DNA of 64,000 bases, from positions 5,429,658 to 5,493,657 of the forward strand of contig NW_009799179.1 in assembly GCF_000213175.1 (NCBI RefSeq), read 5' to 3'. Shown piece after piece: positions 47,725 to 59,300 of this stretch; the first letter of the stretch is position 1, and every line of letters starts with the position of its first letter. The stretch is from Neurospora tetrasperma FGSC 2508. Its lineage: Eukaryota > Ascomycota > Sordariomycetes > Sordariales > Sordariaceae. Position numbers and translations under genes: made by a program. The notes below the pieces were generated by a model. It did not search any database, had not been told where the DNA came from, and saw only the letters and a list, made by a program, of their open reading frames with translations.

Positions 47725-49204
47725 ATGCCACCAAAAAAGACCGACGGTACTCGGCGCAGCGACGTCTCTGTAGCGCGCTTTGTCATAGCCGACGAAGACA
47801 CGACAATGGCCACAGGCGAACCAACTCTCTCTGCCAACCCAGCCTCCGCCCTCGTCGCGGCAGCCATTGAGCGGGATGAACGTCTTCCACCTGTATCCAC
47901 AACCTCCGAGAAGCAGTCTACCCCAGTACCTTCGACAGCTGCCGGCCGCGCCTCGTCAACCACGGGATCAGCAGCAGGAGGAGGAGGAGGAGGAGGGCCA
48001 ACATCACCATCAGAGTCTAAGCGGGGAGGAGGAGGGGCATCAGAGAAGGATAAGGAACGGGAAAGGGAAAGGGAAAGGGAAAAGGAGCGCGATGCCATCA
48101 CAATTGAAGATCTCACGCTTCCGAAATCGATCATCACCCGTCTTGCCAAGGGGGTGTTGCCCTCGAATACGCAGATACAGGCAAATGCGATTCTGGCTAT
48201 GACCAAGAGCGCGACGGTGTTTATCAGCCATCTGGCCAATGCGTATGTCTTTTTGTCTGCATGCAGGCTCCAGGAGGAGGAGGACGAGGGAGACTGCTCC
48301 CCCCCCTCTCCATTATATTCACTTTGGACATTGGCGCTGACTGAAGGGACTTCAAAAATTACCAGTGCAAACGAACATACCGTCTCATCAGGAAAGAAAA
48401 CCATCATGCCGGCGGACGTGTTTAAGGCTCTAGACGAGATTGAGTACGGGTTCATGCGGGATAAGTTGGAGGCCGAGTTTGCGAGTACGTCATCCTTTTT
48501 TTTTTTTTTTTTCTTTTTTTTTTTTTCCCCCTTCCTTCCTTCACCATGTCCCCCAGCCTGTGCACATACACAGAAACCCAGGCTCATAGTAGCGTATCTA
48601 CAACATGTACTAACCGCACACACAAACCAAAACAACAGAATTCAACGAAATCCAAACTTCCAAACGATCAGTCTACCGCAAAAAAGTAGCCGCAGCCAAA
48701 AAGGCCGGAGGCGGCGGTTCCGTTTCCGGTTCCGGTGTCGGTGGTCCTGGCAGCGTAGCCGGCGGCGGTGACGGCGGCGGCAGCAACGAACCAGGAGGAG
48801 GCGAATCACACGAGCGAGCTGTTGGCGGCGACGACGACAGCGGTAGCAATCAGCAAAACCAAAACCAGTCGTCCGCCGCGACGACATCGACAACAGACAG
48901 AGAAAGAGAAGCTGGACCAAGGTCAGCCAAGAAGGCCAAGGTGGATACGTCGTCATCATCAAAGATGGAAGTAGACGGAGAAGAACAAGACCAAGATCCG
49001 TCGGATGCGGAGACGGTTCCGGATGAAGAGGTTGAGGAGGATGAGGATGAGGAAGAGGAAGAGGCGGAAGAGGACGAGGACGAGGAGGAAGATGAGGAGG
49101 AGGAGGAGGAGGATGGGCAACAAGGAGAAGGAGAGGAAGAGGATGATGAGGAGAGGGCGGGACCGCCGGACGAGGATGAGGCGCTTGATGATGATAGTGA
49201 TTAG
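47725..49204 (+). CDS. dpb4: DNA polymerase epsilon subunit D / Dpb4 histone-fold protein
   Basis: Predicted join 47725-48242, 48366-48484, 48639-49204, 400 residues. The histone fold (about residues 126-215) begins AITIEDLTLPKSIITRLAKG and continues through the segment SNTQIQANAILAMTKSATVF, ISHLANA, the exon-2 part KKTIMPADVFKALDEIEY and the closing helix, matching Dpb4/POLE3. The protein pairs with a Dpb3-type partner in polymerase epsilon and in ISW2/CHRAC chromatin complexes. It is about twice the usual length: a low-complexity N-terminal region (glycine runs and an EREREREREKERD tract) precedes the fold, and a glycine-rich then highly acidic tail (about residues 325-398, almost all E/D) follows it. 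The second intron holds a long T-run (about 48498-48526). The coordinates assume the acceptor at 48364-48365, which gives AANEHTV. Confidence 0.9.
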
Positions 49205-49652
49205 TCACGTCACAATCAGTCGGTCGGTCCTGGGAGACGAGTAGTGAGTTTGGGGAGGAAAATTGGGGATGTGGAGGGGAGGGCTCAGGGAGCCCTGATG
49301 AGGTTTTGCAAAAGCTGAGGGATTGGACTAGGGCTATAAAAGGAAAAGAAAAGGGAGAGCGGTGGGCTGGAGAGTAGAGGAAGATACCCTGAGCCCCATA
49401 TCATCCGTATACAGACGGATGCTTACTAGAACGTCATGGAGCTTAAAAAAACCAAGATGCCATGATACAAGGTGTTTGATATTCATATATTCGTATAGTT
49501 ATCATCTATCTTTATGTATGCAGCTATTCGGCCTTCCCTTCTGATTTCTAACCCCTGAAACTTGTTGAATGTACGTAACTGCTTTATTGGGTATGGGTAT
49601 ATGAAAACTGTCTTGAACCACGCTCCACAACATATATTTCCCCCCCAGGAAT
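49205..49652. other. Convergent intergenic region, dpb4 / sld3
   Basis: 448 bp between the two stop codons; it holds both 3' ends. No gene seen. Confidence 0.55.
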
Positions 49653-52600
49653 TCATGCCAAATCATCATCTGTATCATCCCAGCCCAAGCGCTGGTATAT
49701 ACTAACCGGCGAGTTGTCCATCTCTTTCTTGATCTTCGTAACTCCTCCAACACCGCCACCGCCGCTAGCACGACGACTGCTACTACTACTGCTGCCGAAT
49801 GGGCCGTTATTCTCACTCCCCCCTGCCCCCGTCGTCATGGAGGTAAAAGCACTCGGGAGTCTGGACTTGATGGGCGTGTCATCAACAACGCCGCCGGCGG
49901 CGGTGGTCGACATGGCTGTCTTTGTCTTTGCGTTGTTCAGCGGGGTCTCGAAGAATGCGAACCCAGGGGAGGAGGGAGGGAAATCCGCTGTTGTCATCGC
50001 AGCTCCTTCATTACCGGAGCGGTTGCCGAGGGGTGTTGGAGGGACTAGGTATTGCTGTTGTTGCTGTTGTTGCTGCTGCTTAGCGACTCTGTTAAACGGG
50101 GACGCGATCGTCAACCTTTTTGCGAAGATCGGAGAGGACGAAGGGATGCTGTGGGTAAGGGGATCGTCTTCTTCTTCTACGATCTGAGGCAGTGACTGTA
50201 GAGATTTCTTGCGCATAGGTGTTCCTTGAACGGCTCGTTTTCGTTGAGGTGTTGTTGTTGCTGCTTGTACCTGTAGATGCCCCTCGGGGCGAGGTACTGG
50301 TAGTTTTTGCTGTGTAAATCGCTGTTTGCGCATGGGCGTTGCTTGAACATGTAGCTCCTTGTTCTTCGGCGGTACCGGGGTCGCCTCTTCGACTTCCTCG
50401 TCAATTTGAGGGAGCGAGATATGTGGGACGGACTTCTTCCTTAAAGGCGTCTCTTGCATTTGCTTGCGCGGTGGGATCTGTGCGGCTTCATTCCCTCCTT
50501 CAAAAGATGGGTTGGCGCCAATGTTGGGGGTAGTGGAAGTGGCAAACACATTCGTGAACTTGCGAGGTAAAGTGGACGCAGGGACTACTGAGGCGCTAGA
50601 CGGTATGGGGGGACCGTCCTCTTCGAAGAGATGATTCAGGTGTAGAGGCTGCGATTCTGTGGCGAATACGTCCTTGAAGCGATTGTTCGCGGGGGTGGCC
50701 TTGATTTGCACGCCGGCGGCTCTTGGTTGCTTCTTGTTAAGCTCTGGCAGGGTTGTTAGACTTGCCCGATAAGGATGGGTATCGAGAGATTACTTACTAC
50801 TCTTTGGCTGAGCTGTGCGTCTCTCAGCCTCCTCTACAATCTCCTTACCAGCCAAGGCTCGGTTTGGCTTTTTGAGTGCAGAAATGGCCTCCTTGAGCTC
50901 GGCCTCGAGACGAGCCTTCTTTTTCGCCTTGGCGTCTTCACTGTTTGCCGAAGGCCCAGCACTCCGCGAGAATATGGAAACGTTCTTCTCTTTGACCGCT
51001 ACAGCCTCGGTCTTGGGTACCATCCCCAACAGAGGCTCGCTACCATCTCTTTTCAGGCCCGGAATTGCAGTTGCACTCGCCGAGCGCAGCAGTGCGATTG
51101 TCCCAGACGGACCCCTTGAGACACTTCGTCTCATGCGCTCATTGGAGAGCACGCGCTGAAGAGTTCTTTCATTCTCCTTTTTGGTAGCTGCAACTCGTTT
51201 CCCAGGGGCCCCAGGCTTTGGCTTGGTTGCTGCAACTGTTTTCGCCTTTTCTTTGGGAGCTTGTATCACCGGACCGCCTAGCTTACGGTTGATGGAATCG
51301 CAGAGCTCCGGTAGACGAGCAGAGAAACTTTCGCGGTTTTATCAGCATCCGAGTTATTCAGACGGAAATGGGCCATGACTTACAAGGGGACGATGATGTC
51401 GACACAGAAATCTCGTAAAGGATCTGAATTATTATTCTCTGCTGACGCCTCTTGTTCCTCAGCAGAAGGCTGTGATTCTGTCAATGCCTTGACCTCGTCT
51501 AAAGTTGTGCTCTGCCAAATGCAGAGACGATCAGCATGCATATCCAGCAACAGCGGCAAGTTGGCCGTTTTGTTCTTTTTCTTGTTTCCTTCTGATTTGG
51601 TGCCTCCTATCGTTTCTTGCGTTTCCAAGCCCGGCAATTCGTTGTCCTCTGCAGCTACTACTGGTCTGTTCAAAGGCTCAAGAGCCAGTATCTCGAGTAT
51701 TATGATCATTTGCAGCTGAGTCTCCCGACGCCGTAGAGCCGAGATGTGGTGTTTGGCCTCGGTCGCCGCGACCATTTTCTCATCCTCCTGTGTAGTACTC
51801 GGCTTGTGAGTCACCCACCATCGCTCGATATGCTCTTCTTCCGACGGATAAAGTCCATCTTTGCCTAGCTTTGGTTTTTTTACTCTCTTCTTTCTGGGCT
51901 TCGACCGTGCATGCCCTTGCTCGGAATCCTCCACGATAGTCTTCATTTTTCCGATAATTTCGGGGAGAGTCTCCCGATACTTCTTGTCTATTAAAGCTGT
52001 CGTCATAACAAGACCTCTCAGGAAGTCAATGAGATGGCTCATTTCGAGGTTCGAGTCGCAGTCTAAGTGGAATGCCGCTCGTGCCCTAGAGAGCGGCCCC
52101 TTTGCAAAATACGCCAAGGATCCCTTTGAATGATATAGAGCTTCAAAATATTGCATTCTGATGTTTTGGAAAATCCCTTCGGCGGTTGGTTGCGACAACA
52201 CGTCCTCCGCAGGATGTGGAAGAGTAGCGGGCAGATCGGGTTTGTTCGACACTGTCGGCACCTCGGCTGGTTCCGCGATGCATTGATTTTCACAGCTCTT
52301 GGATTCAGGACTCCCTGATGTTGGTGTAGGCAGGTGAGACAAAGACTCCTGCTCAGTAGTTGTCGTGTTGGATCGCTTTCGGGTGAGTGACGACTGTATC
52401 TCCTCTATTGCAAGCTTTCGACGCTTCGTCTCCTTGTACATTTGTGGTGTGATGAGGGGCCCTGGGGCGGCAACCTCCAGCTGCGATGGCTTGCAGCTTT
52501 TCATTCGTTGGCTCGATACGACCGTTGCGGCCTGGGCCAAAACATCAACGTCAACCCATGATCCAAGCTTGCATAGTGTGTATAGACCATCGCTTTCCCG

Positions 52601-53146
52601 CTCAATCGCATATAGCATGCGATTGGCCTCAGATCGGGCAAGAAGAATGTTTGAGCCCAATCGACCTTCAAGGTCCAAGATCTTGATACGCGATTCGTAG
52701 AAGCGGCTGGGAGGGAAATCGCCCTGCGGTTGAACAAGGTCAAGGGCAGACAGAGGCAAGTGTTCTCGTGGAAGAAGCATCAAGGGTGATAGAATGCGCG
52801 GCTTGTCGGTCAGGGTGGAAGGATGTGGCTGGGAAGACAATAGACGGTCAGTTGCTTGAAGAAAAAGTGAGTTGACATCAGAAAGGCGCAAACATACCCT
52901 GAGCACAACAGAAGCCTTCAAAAGACCATCTCCCGCTTGAGAGAAGCCGGTTGCCTCCCTCTTGCGCTTCCTGCCATCAGATGAAGCCTGGCTTTGTCTT
53001 GTAGGCGAAGGTTGTTTTACAGGTGATGCAGGTAGTGCTGGAAACGGTAGTCCTGTTGCGGCCGTTAAGGATGGCGTCGGTGCAGATATAGATCTGGATG
53101 AAGTTGGACGCGACGCGCCAGAAGTGCGTCTAAGCGAAGAGGACAT
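49653..53146 (-). CDS. sld3: DNA replication initiation factor Sld3
   Basis: Predicted join, minus strand: 53146-52898, 52828-51384, 51327-50798, 50743-49653, 1104 residues. Recognised by the Sld3 family blocks: YPSEEEHIERWW, RRRETQLQMIIILEILALE, LLLDMHADRLCIWQS and VDIIVPFFSARLPELCDSIN, the last only whole when the second intron is removed. Sld3, phosphorylated by CDK, bridges Cdc45 to MCM and binds Dpb11 to fire origins. The C-terminal region carries four S/T-P-x-R/K sites (TPLRK at about 840, TPMRK at 877, TPQRK at 906, TPMRK at 916), two of them in a duplicated module ending ISLPQI-DEE and SLPQIVEEE. A glutamine run sits at about 964-973. The first intron (52897-52829) is 69 nt, stop-free and a multiple of three, so retention would add 23 residues. 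The remaining introns are 56 and 54 nt. Confidence 0.9.
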
Positions 53147-54604
53147 ATCGATATGCTAAATATGTTCGCCATTAATATTGTTGTTTGTTAACTCGTATTG
53201 AGGATGGACATGGCGACTTGGATTAAGACTCGATGACCGGGTGCGCAATTCCGTGAAAATCGAATAAAGCTGTGTCTGTTCTCGTTGCTAAGTTACCTAG
53301 TATACTGTAAGGTGCTGTCTCGCCTTGATGGTCAGGTCGGCCCCTCAGGTCACCTTGTGGCCGGTTCCCCATTCCGTCGCGCTGGACGCGCAGTGAATGT
53401 GTCCAATTAAGAACTACGCGTTGCGCTTAACTGCCAAAGCGTCATAGGTTTGTGCGCTGCTAAGGCGCATGTAGCCCAAGCTCCCGCCACATCTACGCAG
53501 TACGCTACACTACATACCTACAACAATGCCATGTACATTTGTAACTGAGTCTATGTGGAGATGATCACGTTGATTGGTTCAGTCAAAAAGACTGCGGCGT
53601 GCTCCGCACTTCCGTGTGGCTTAGCAGAAGCTTGCAGGCTTGGATTCCGTCAGTCTTTTTGCGGGTTCACAGCAGGGGAGGTTGAGAGCTTCTGCGGCAC
53701 TGCTCCCATCTCACCCAACAAAAGTCGACTCTTGCACAGCAACGACAGCAGAGCTTCGATCCAATCAAAGGTCGGACGCTGGACGGGGAGACAGCCGGTC
53801 AAATACATTTTATCTATTGTTTCAAGATGCTCATATCGAATACGACAATTCAGAAATCCCATTCTTTTGGATCTCCCAGGCAGATACGATGGCAAGATGG
53901 TCTAGATGGTTCGTCAACCTCGGGTTCGATCACGATGTTGTGGTCAAGTGCGTTGGTGGACGCGGTGGCAATTCCCGATCGATCATGTCGGCCGGGTCCA
54001 ATGTCCGATTCCCCTACAGAATTGAGATCTTGGGCGCTTTTGGGAGACTCCGGCTCTGGAGTGGAGGGCTCACGCACTACTCGCCCGGCCAGCCTTGTCG
54101 CACGTGTTTTGCTTTTTGCGCGACCGGGACTGGCAGTGACTGGCTACCAAACCGTGGGATCGTTATCCAGGTCTAGACATTTTCCTATTGCCTATTTGGG
54201 CCAAAAACCACAAACCTGGTCAGAACGCATTATATCGTTAGTGCACACAGAACTCAATCCTCCATTCGTCATCTCATTTCCGGCCTTCTCAAGGACGTTG
54301 CCAGGAGGAAGCAAGTAGAAAGACAAAGTCGAGTCAAAGCAAGGGAATTTAGAATGCCATGCGCCCTTGATCGGATGAGGGCCCGGCAAAGATCAGCCAT
54401 AACTACCTTGCTGTAGCCATCTCGACCGCATCACCCCCAGTCAACCCAGCAGTCTTTGCCAGGGGCAATGTCCTTCCTGCTCTTGCCCAGAAAGCGAGGC
54501 GACAGGTGAAAGTCACGATGCTGCAGGTCAGGGTTGCTCCCGAGGTCTGCTTCACCCCCTGCCGCTGTACCGTGATCGCTTGAGTGTTACTACACCACCT
54601 AGTA

Positions 54605-54988
54605 CTCGTGTTACACCCCCACTTATTTGGGGCTCGCAGAACTCACACCCTCCTAAGAGGGTGTTTACCACCATTACGGCCAACCCAGCGCAACGGCCAG
54701 GTTAGGGTTAGAGGTGCAATTTTGCGCTTGATTTAGAGGCTGAAATACAACTTTTCCATCTCGCTAAAATCTTAAATAGAAAAGTCTCAATGGATGAAAT
54801 GAATTGTCCTGGTCATACTTACAGTATTTTTTTCATTTCAGTTTGTTGTTGCTATGCGTTATATGCTTTTTTCACTTTGGTGCTCAACCCTCGTGGCCGT
54901 TTTGCTGGGTTGGCCGTAATGGTGGTGAACACCCTCTTAGGAGGGTGTGAGTTCTGCGAGCCCCAAATAAGTGGGGGTGTAACACGAG
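54605..54988. mobile_element. MITE with 85-bp terminal inverted repeats
   Basis: The left end (54605-54689) and right end (54904-54988) are inverted copies of 85 bp, starting CTCGTGTTACACCCCCACTT, with a single mismatch seen. The flanking TA on both sides (54603-54604 and 54989-54990) is the target duplication. Similarity continues more weakly inwards for about 25 bp. The element is 384 bp, has no coding frame and contains a short palindrome CACCCTCCTAAGAGGGTG inside each repeat. TA duplication suggests the Tc1/mariner superfamily, but the ends do not resemble those of the element at 42219. The near-identity of the arms suggests recent insertion or conversion between arms. Confidence 0.85.
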
Positions 54989-55994
54989 TAAGGCCTCCTC
55001 ATTTCAAGGCTGTTCCCAACTGTCTTAACATCGCCTGCAGAGACTCCTGTTGGTTCGCGAACAAAGGCAAGGCTGTAGAGCTGGACTGATAGAGCCAAGA
55101 GAAGCACACCAACACAAAAACTCCGCCAATCTCCACAACCTGTCCCCAGTGTACATACACTAGAGGTATGGGCTCCTTAGTGCCATCAGTGCAGACGGAG
55201 CTAGCTGCCCGCTCGTACCTAACCCCCGCCGAGCTGGCCTGCAGTGTGCTTGTATGGGTGCCGTCGGGCCACAACTTGCATTCCTGTTGCCTGTCAAACC
55301 CACCCCGGATTATTAAGAAGGTACAGGGGCAGCTTGAGCCATGAGGAGCCGAAGGCCCAATCAGTGGTACCTACCTCGATCTGGGCTGCCCCCTATGCAC
55401 CGGGCTGTACCTCTACTCAAAGTAGGACTTTTCACCTCTCTCCACCTTCTCTGTCAGAGCTCCAGAGTTATCACGAACTTCCCTTTCTCTCCTTTGACTT
55501 GTCGGCGACACACTAGACACCTACTGCTGTCCGACGGCCCCATTGTCGATATCGATCTCTATGGTGGGACCAGTGCTACCTCACAGGACAGACCGCCTGA
55601 CGACTGCTCCTTACCTCGACCGCACTACCGCACTGCCCCTGGCACGGACCAAACTGGACTAAGCCGGACTCTGGTGGTAGTACTGTACCTACTTACCTAT
55701 CTGACCTGCCTAACCCCGACCTTAACAAGTGGAAAGCGCCCAGGTCCCAATTGACCTTGGAGGTGACGACGGCCGGGACCGCCGTGGACGTCGCTTGCAT
55801 CGCTGCATTCATCCACTTCCATCCCGACGCAAGGACTCCCCCTATTCCGCCGCCACTAGGGGCTCCAGGCCGCGACAGTCTTCGAACCCGAAACACTGGA
55901 TACAGCCGTTTTTCCATTATTCACGCCGCTCGCCGACATACCCGATCAATTGATCGAGCTCTGACGGCCCTCCCCTCATTCTGGCTTGCACCCC

Positions 55995-56045
55995 ATGGAC
56001 AAGCAGGGCCCTGGTGTCAGCCTTGTTTCCCCAAGCAGTGGGTGA
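55995..56045 (+). promoter_or_regulatory. Upstream open reading frame in os-4 leader
   Basis: A 16-residue frame (MDKQGPGVSLVSPSSG, then TGA) lies about 350 bp before the os-4 start. I see no further ATG between it and 56393. If the transcript begins upstream of 55995, ribosomes must pass or reinitiate after this frame. The transcript start is not known. Confidence 0.4.
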
Positions 56046-56392
56046 TTTTGCTGCAGCCTCTTTAGCGAGACATACATTCCTTGACTTGACATCGACAACG
56101 ACGACCACCGAGGACTCCCACAGATAGACGACGACGACCTCGACGACCATCATTTCCAACAACAGAAACACACGCCGAGCACGAGACGCAGACACACACG
56201 CTCACAGCACACGCAGCCACTGATATTGACTGATACCAGTCTTCCGAAATTGACATCGACACCGCCATCGACCGCGGCCGCGACCGACCTCTCCGGGACG
56301 GACGGCCTCGTATCGCATCGGGCGGTGAACAATCGACGACCATCCGCTGACAATCGACCATCTAACCTCTCATTCCACCCCTTCAACCCACA

Positions 56393-59300
56393 ATGGCCAG
56401 CGAGCTTTCTCCCCGTGCTGTGCGCTTCTCGCAGACGGACGATGAGCCGATTGCCCGGCTCGACAAGCACAAGACCGTGTCCCGACCGAACCCCCGTGCC
56501 AACGACTCGGATAATTCCAACTCCTCAACGGACGCCCACGATGATCTCCACGTCCGAGAGCAGATTGACGAGCTGGGTTCTCTAAGTCGATATGTCGAGA
56601 GTCATTCTGGCTCGGTGCCTTCTCTGGTGCCCGGGTCCCTGACCAGCTCCCTGCCCCTGGCCAATGGATCGAGCAGTCGCCGCGGTGCTAACTCAGAGAC
56701 CTATGCCAATGGGACTCCGTCACGACCACAGCGCCCAACCGCCCCTGCCAGGACGCCTTCCAACACTTATCAGCCCTACAACCAGCGCAGGCCCCCACAA
56801 GGTCAGCCTTCGTCCTATATGGCGAATAATCCCCACGCCCGTGATGGCTCCAGACCACGCCCCTTGGCCGGCACTTCAACCTTCAGAGCCCAGGAGAGAG
56901 AATATGTGCGCAGATTACGACAACAGGACTACAACAACGACTACTTCGACGCTTACGGCTCCGGCGAGCAGTACGATTCCGATTCCGAAGGCGAGACGCC
57001 ATCTTCCGAGGGCGCGTTCGACAGCTACGATGATGCGCATATTATGTTCGCCAGTAACGAGGATATTCAGATTACCGAGGAAGACCTGAGAGATCCGGAG
57101 AGCCGCGAGAGACTAGAATGGCACGGCATGCTGGAGGCTGTGCTCACCGGTGATGTTGTGCGGCAAGAGAAGAAGCGTCTCATTGGCTCCAATGATGAGG
57201 CCTTTGGAAAGTCAGCCCACAATGTAGAGCTATGGCTTGGGATTCGGGCAAGGCTATGTGGTAGACACCTGCCAGTCCAGAAAAGGGTCGTCGAAGATGC
57301 CCGTGCAGCGCTGGACCGTTCCATTAACGACATCATCAACTTTGCGATTGCCGGAGAGAGCGAGGCAGGGAAACCGCCATTTGAACAGGTTCGCGATGTG
57401 GTTAACAAAATCGAAAGAATCGAGAGCCTCTACCCGTCCAGTAGGGAACTCATGACCGCCCTCAAGCCTGGTGTTTATTCGGCCTATCAGGAGACCTGCG
57501 ACGCAGTGATATCATGGTACAACGTCAATGAGATGATCAACACAGAGTTGTCGATCTTGAAAAAGTGGGTCGGCAACGATGCTCTCGACTTTTCCCGCAC
57601 CAAGGAAAAATCGCCCAGCGGGAATGGTCTCAGCGATGAATCATCTTTCCTGGATCGTCTCATGAAGGAGGAGGGTCTCAAGTCACTGCACGAAGACAAA
57701 GGCACCGAACCGAAAAGCCTAAAGAAGAAGAGTAGACTCGACGGCATCTCTCGTGTCATTACCAAGGCCAAGGACACACTTATTCAAAATGCCGAAGGTT
57801 TCCAGAAGCGCCATCTCCCGCCTTATATCGAGGAGCTGCTCACCCTTATCAGTTTCCCTTCTCGCCTCATTGAGGAGATCATCAAGATGCGGCTGGCTTA
57901 TGCCAAGAAGATGAAGGACTCGGCACAACAAAACCCCATGATGCAGGATCAAATGATCTCGCAGTTCCAAGTTCTTCTCAAGCTCGCCATCAAAATCAAG
58001 CGCGAATACATGGAAATCGCTCGACCGGAGCCCGGATGGGACTTGCCCCCATGTATTGATGAGGATTTCGACCGTGTCATCCTCGAGGCGCTCAAGTACT
58101 ACTTCAAACTGCTGAACTGGAAGCTCAGCGGCAACAAGAACACCTTCAAGGAGGCCGAACTGCTATTCCAAGAGTGGGGTTTTGGAAACGAAATCGGGCG
58201 TTACTTGGCACACGGCGATGTGGAAGTCGCGGAACAGTTCAGTTCTCTAACCTACAAAGCCTGGAACCGACTGAGCCAAACTTTTGAAAAGGAGGTTCAA
58301 CGAAGGCCAAAAGAAAGCGTGGCTGAGATGACCAAGCGATATAAACAGATCCTAGACTCCGTTCGGGTTCGGCAGCGAATGCTGCAGCGTTTCTCTAGAA
58401 TGTTGAGCGACAACTATGAAAATGCATGCGATTACACAATCGCATTTGAGCAGCCTCAAATGCTCCACCAACTGTACGACCGCCTGATAGAGACGGGTCA
58501 TTTCCAGGTTTATAGTGCCAGTCCCGAACACAAAGACATACTCATCATTGCCTCCCCGACACTTCATAACCGCGACGATGAGATCCAAGTGCTGATGGGC
58601 ACTTTCACATATGAGGCCGCTATTGAGGACCCATCGGATCCCTACCTTCTCATCATTAAAGCGGAAGATCCACCTCAGTGGCTCGGGCCCGTCCACACTC
58701 TCAGAGTCCGCAACGAGCCCCTGGACATCAAGTTGGGGCACATGCGACTCATTGCCGGCGGCTGCCAACCCAGACTATTGAATGCACGCAAGGCCTTTGT
58801 CGACAGGATCGATATGCAGGTCGACCCAGTGGTAGAGCAGAGGTCAAACCTGCAAAAGGTCAACTTCAGGCTCATGGAGATTCGCAAGGTTGCCTTCAAG
58901 CTCTCGAACGCTTTCATGGACAGTGTGGAAGCCATCCGACGACAAACACGAGGTCTCAATTGCCAAGAACTAATCCAGACATGCTTCATCTTTGCAACCG
59001 AGTTCGGCCAGCGGTCTTTGCTGTACATGGACAACAATCGACGCACAATGAATAACCTGAAACTCACCAAGCTTGCTTTGGACTGGGTAAGCTTCATCTG
59101 TGACGACTGCATCTCTTCAGACCGCAAAACCTTCCGCTGGGCCGTGCAGGCCCTGGAGTTTGCCATGGGAATGACGCGTGGAAGACACATTCTCGGCCTC
59201 GGAGAAGACGAGTATGCAAGATTGAGGGCCAAGGTTGCCGGGTGCATGGCGCTTCTGATATCTCATTTCGACATCATGGGTGCCAGATCCAGCGTGGCCG

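Larger units (their letters stand above)
53147..56392. other. Divergent intergenic region, sld3 / os-4
   Basis: 3.2 kb between divergent start codons, containing the MITE at 54605-54988. The os-4 side is C-rich and probably a long leader. Frames up to 178 codons occur (53640-54176) but look like non-coding sequence. Confidence 0.45.

Noticed and set aside
53640-54176. 178-codon plus-strand frame between sld3 and os-4
   Set aside because: Codon use is unbiased and an overlapping plus-strand frame in another phase is equally long, which indicates chance open reading.
54709-54718. TTAGGGTTAG, resembling telomere repeat, inside the MITE
   Set aside because: Less than two units; far too short to indicate an interstitial telomere.
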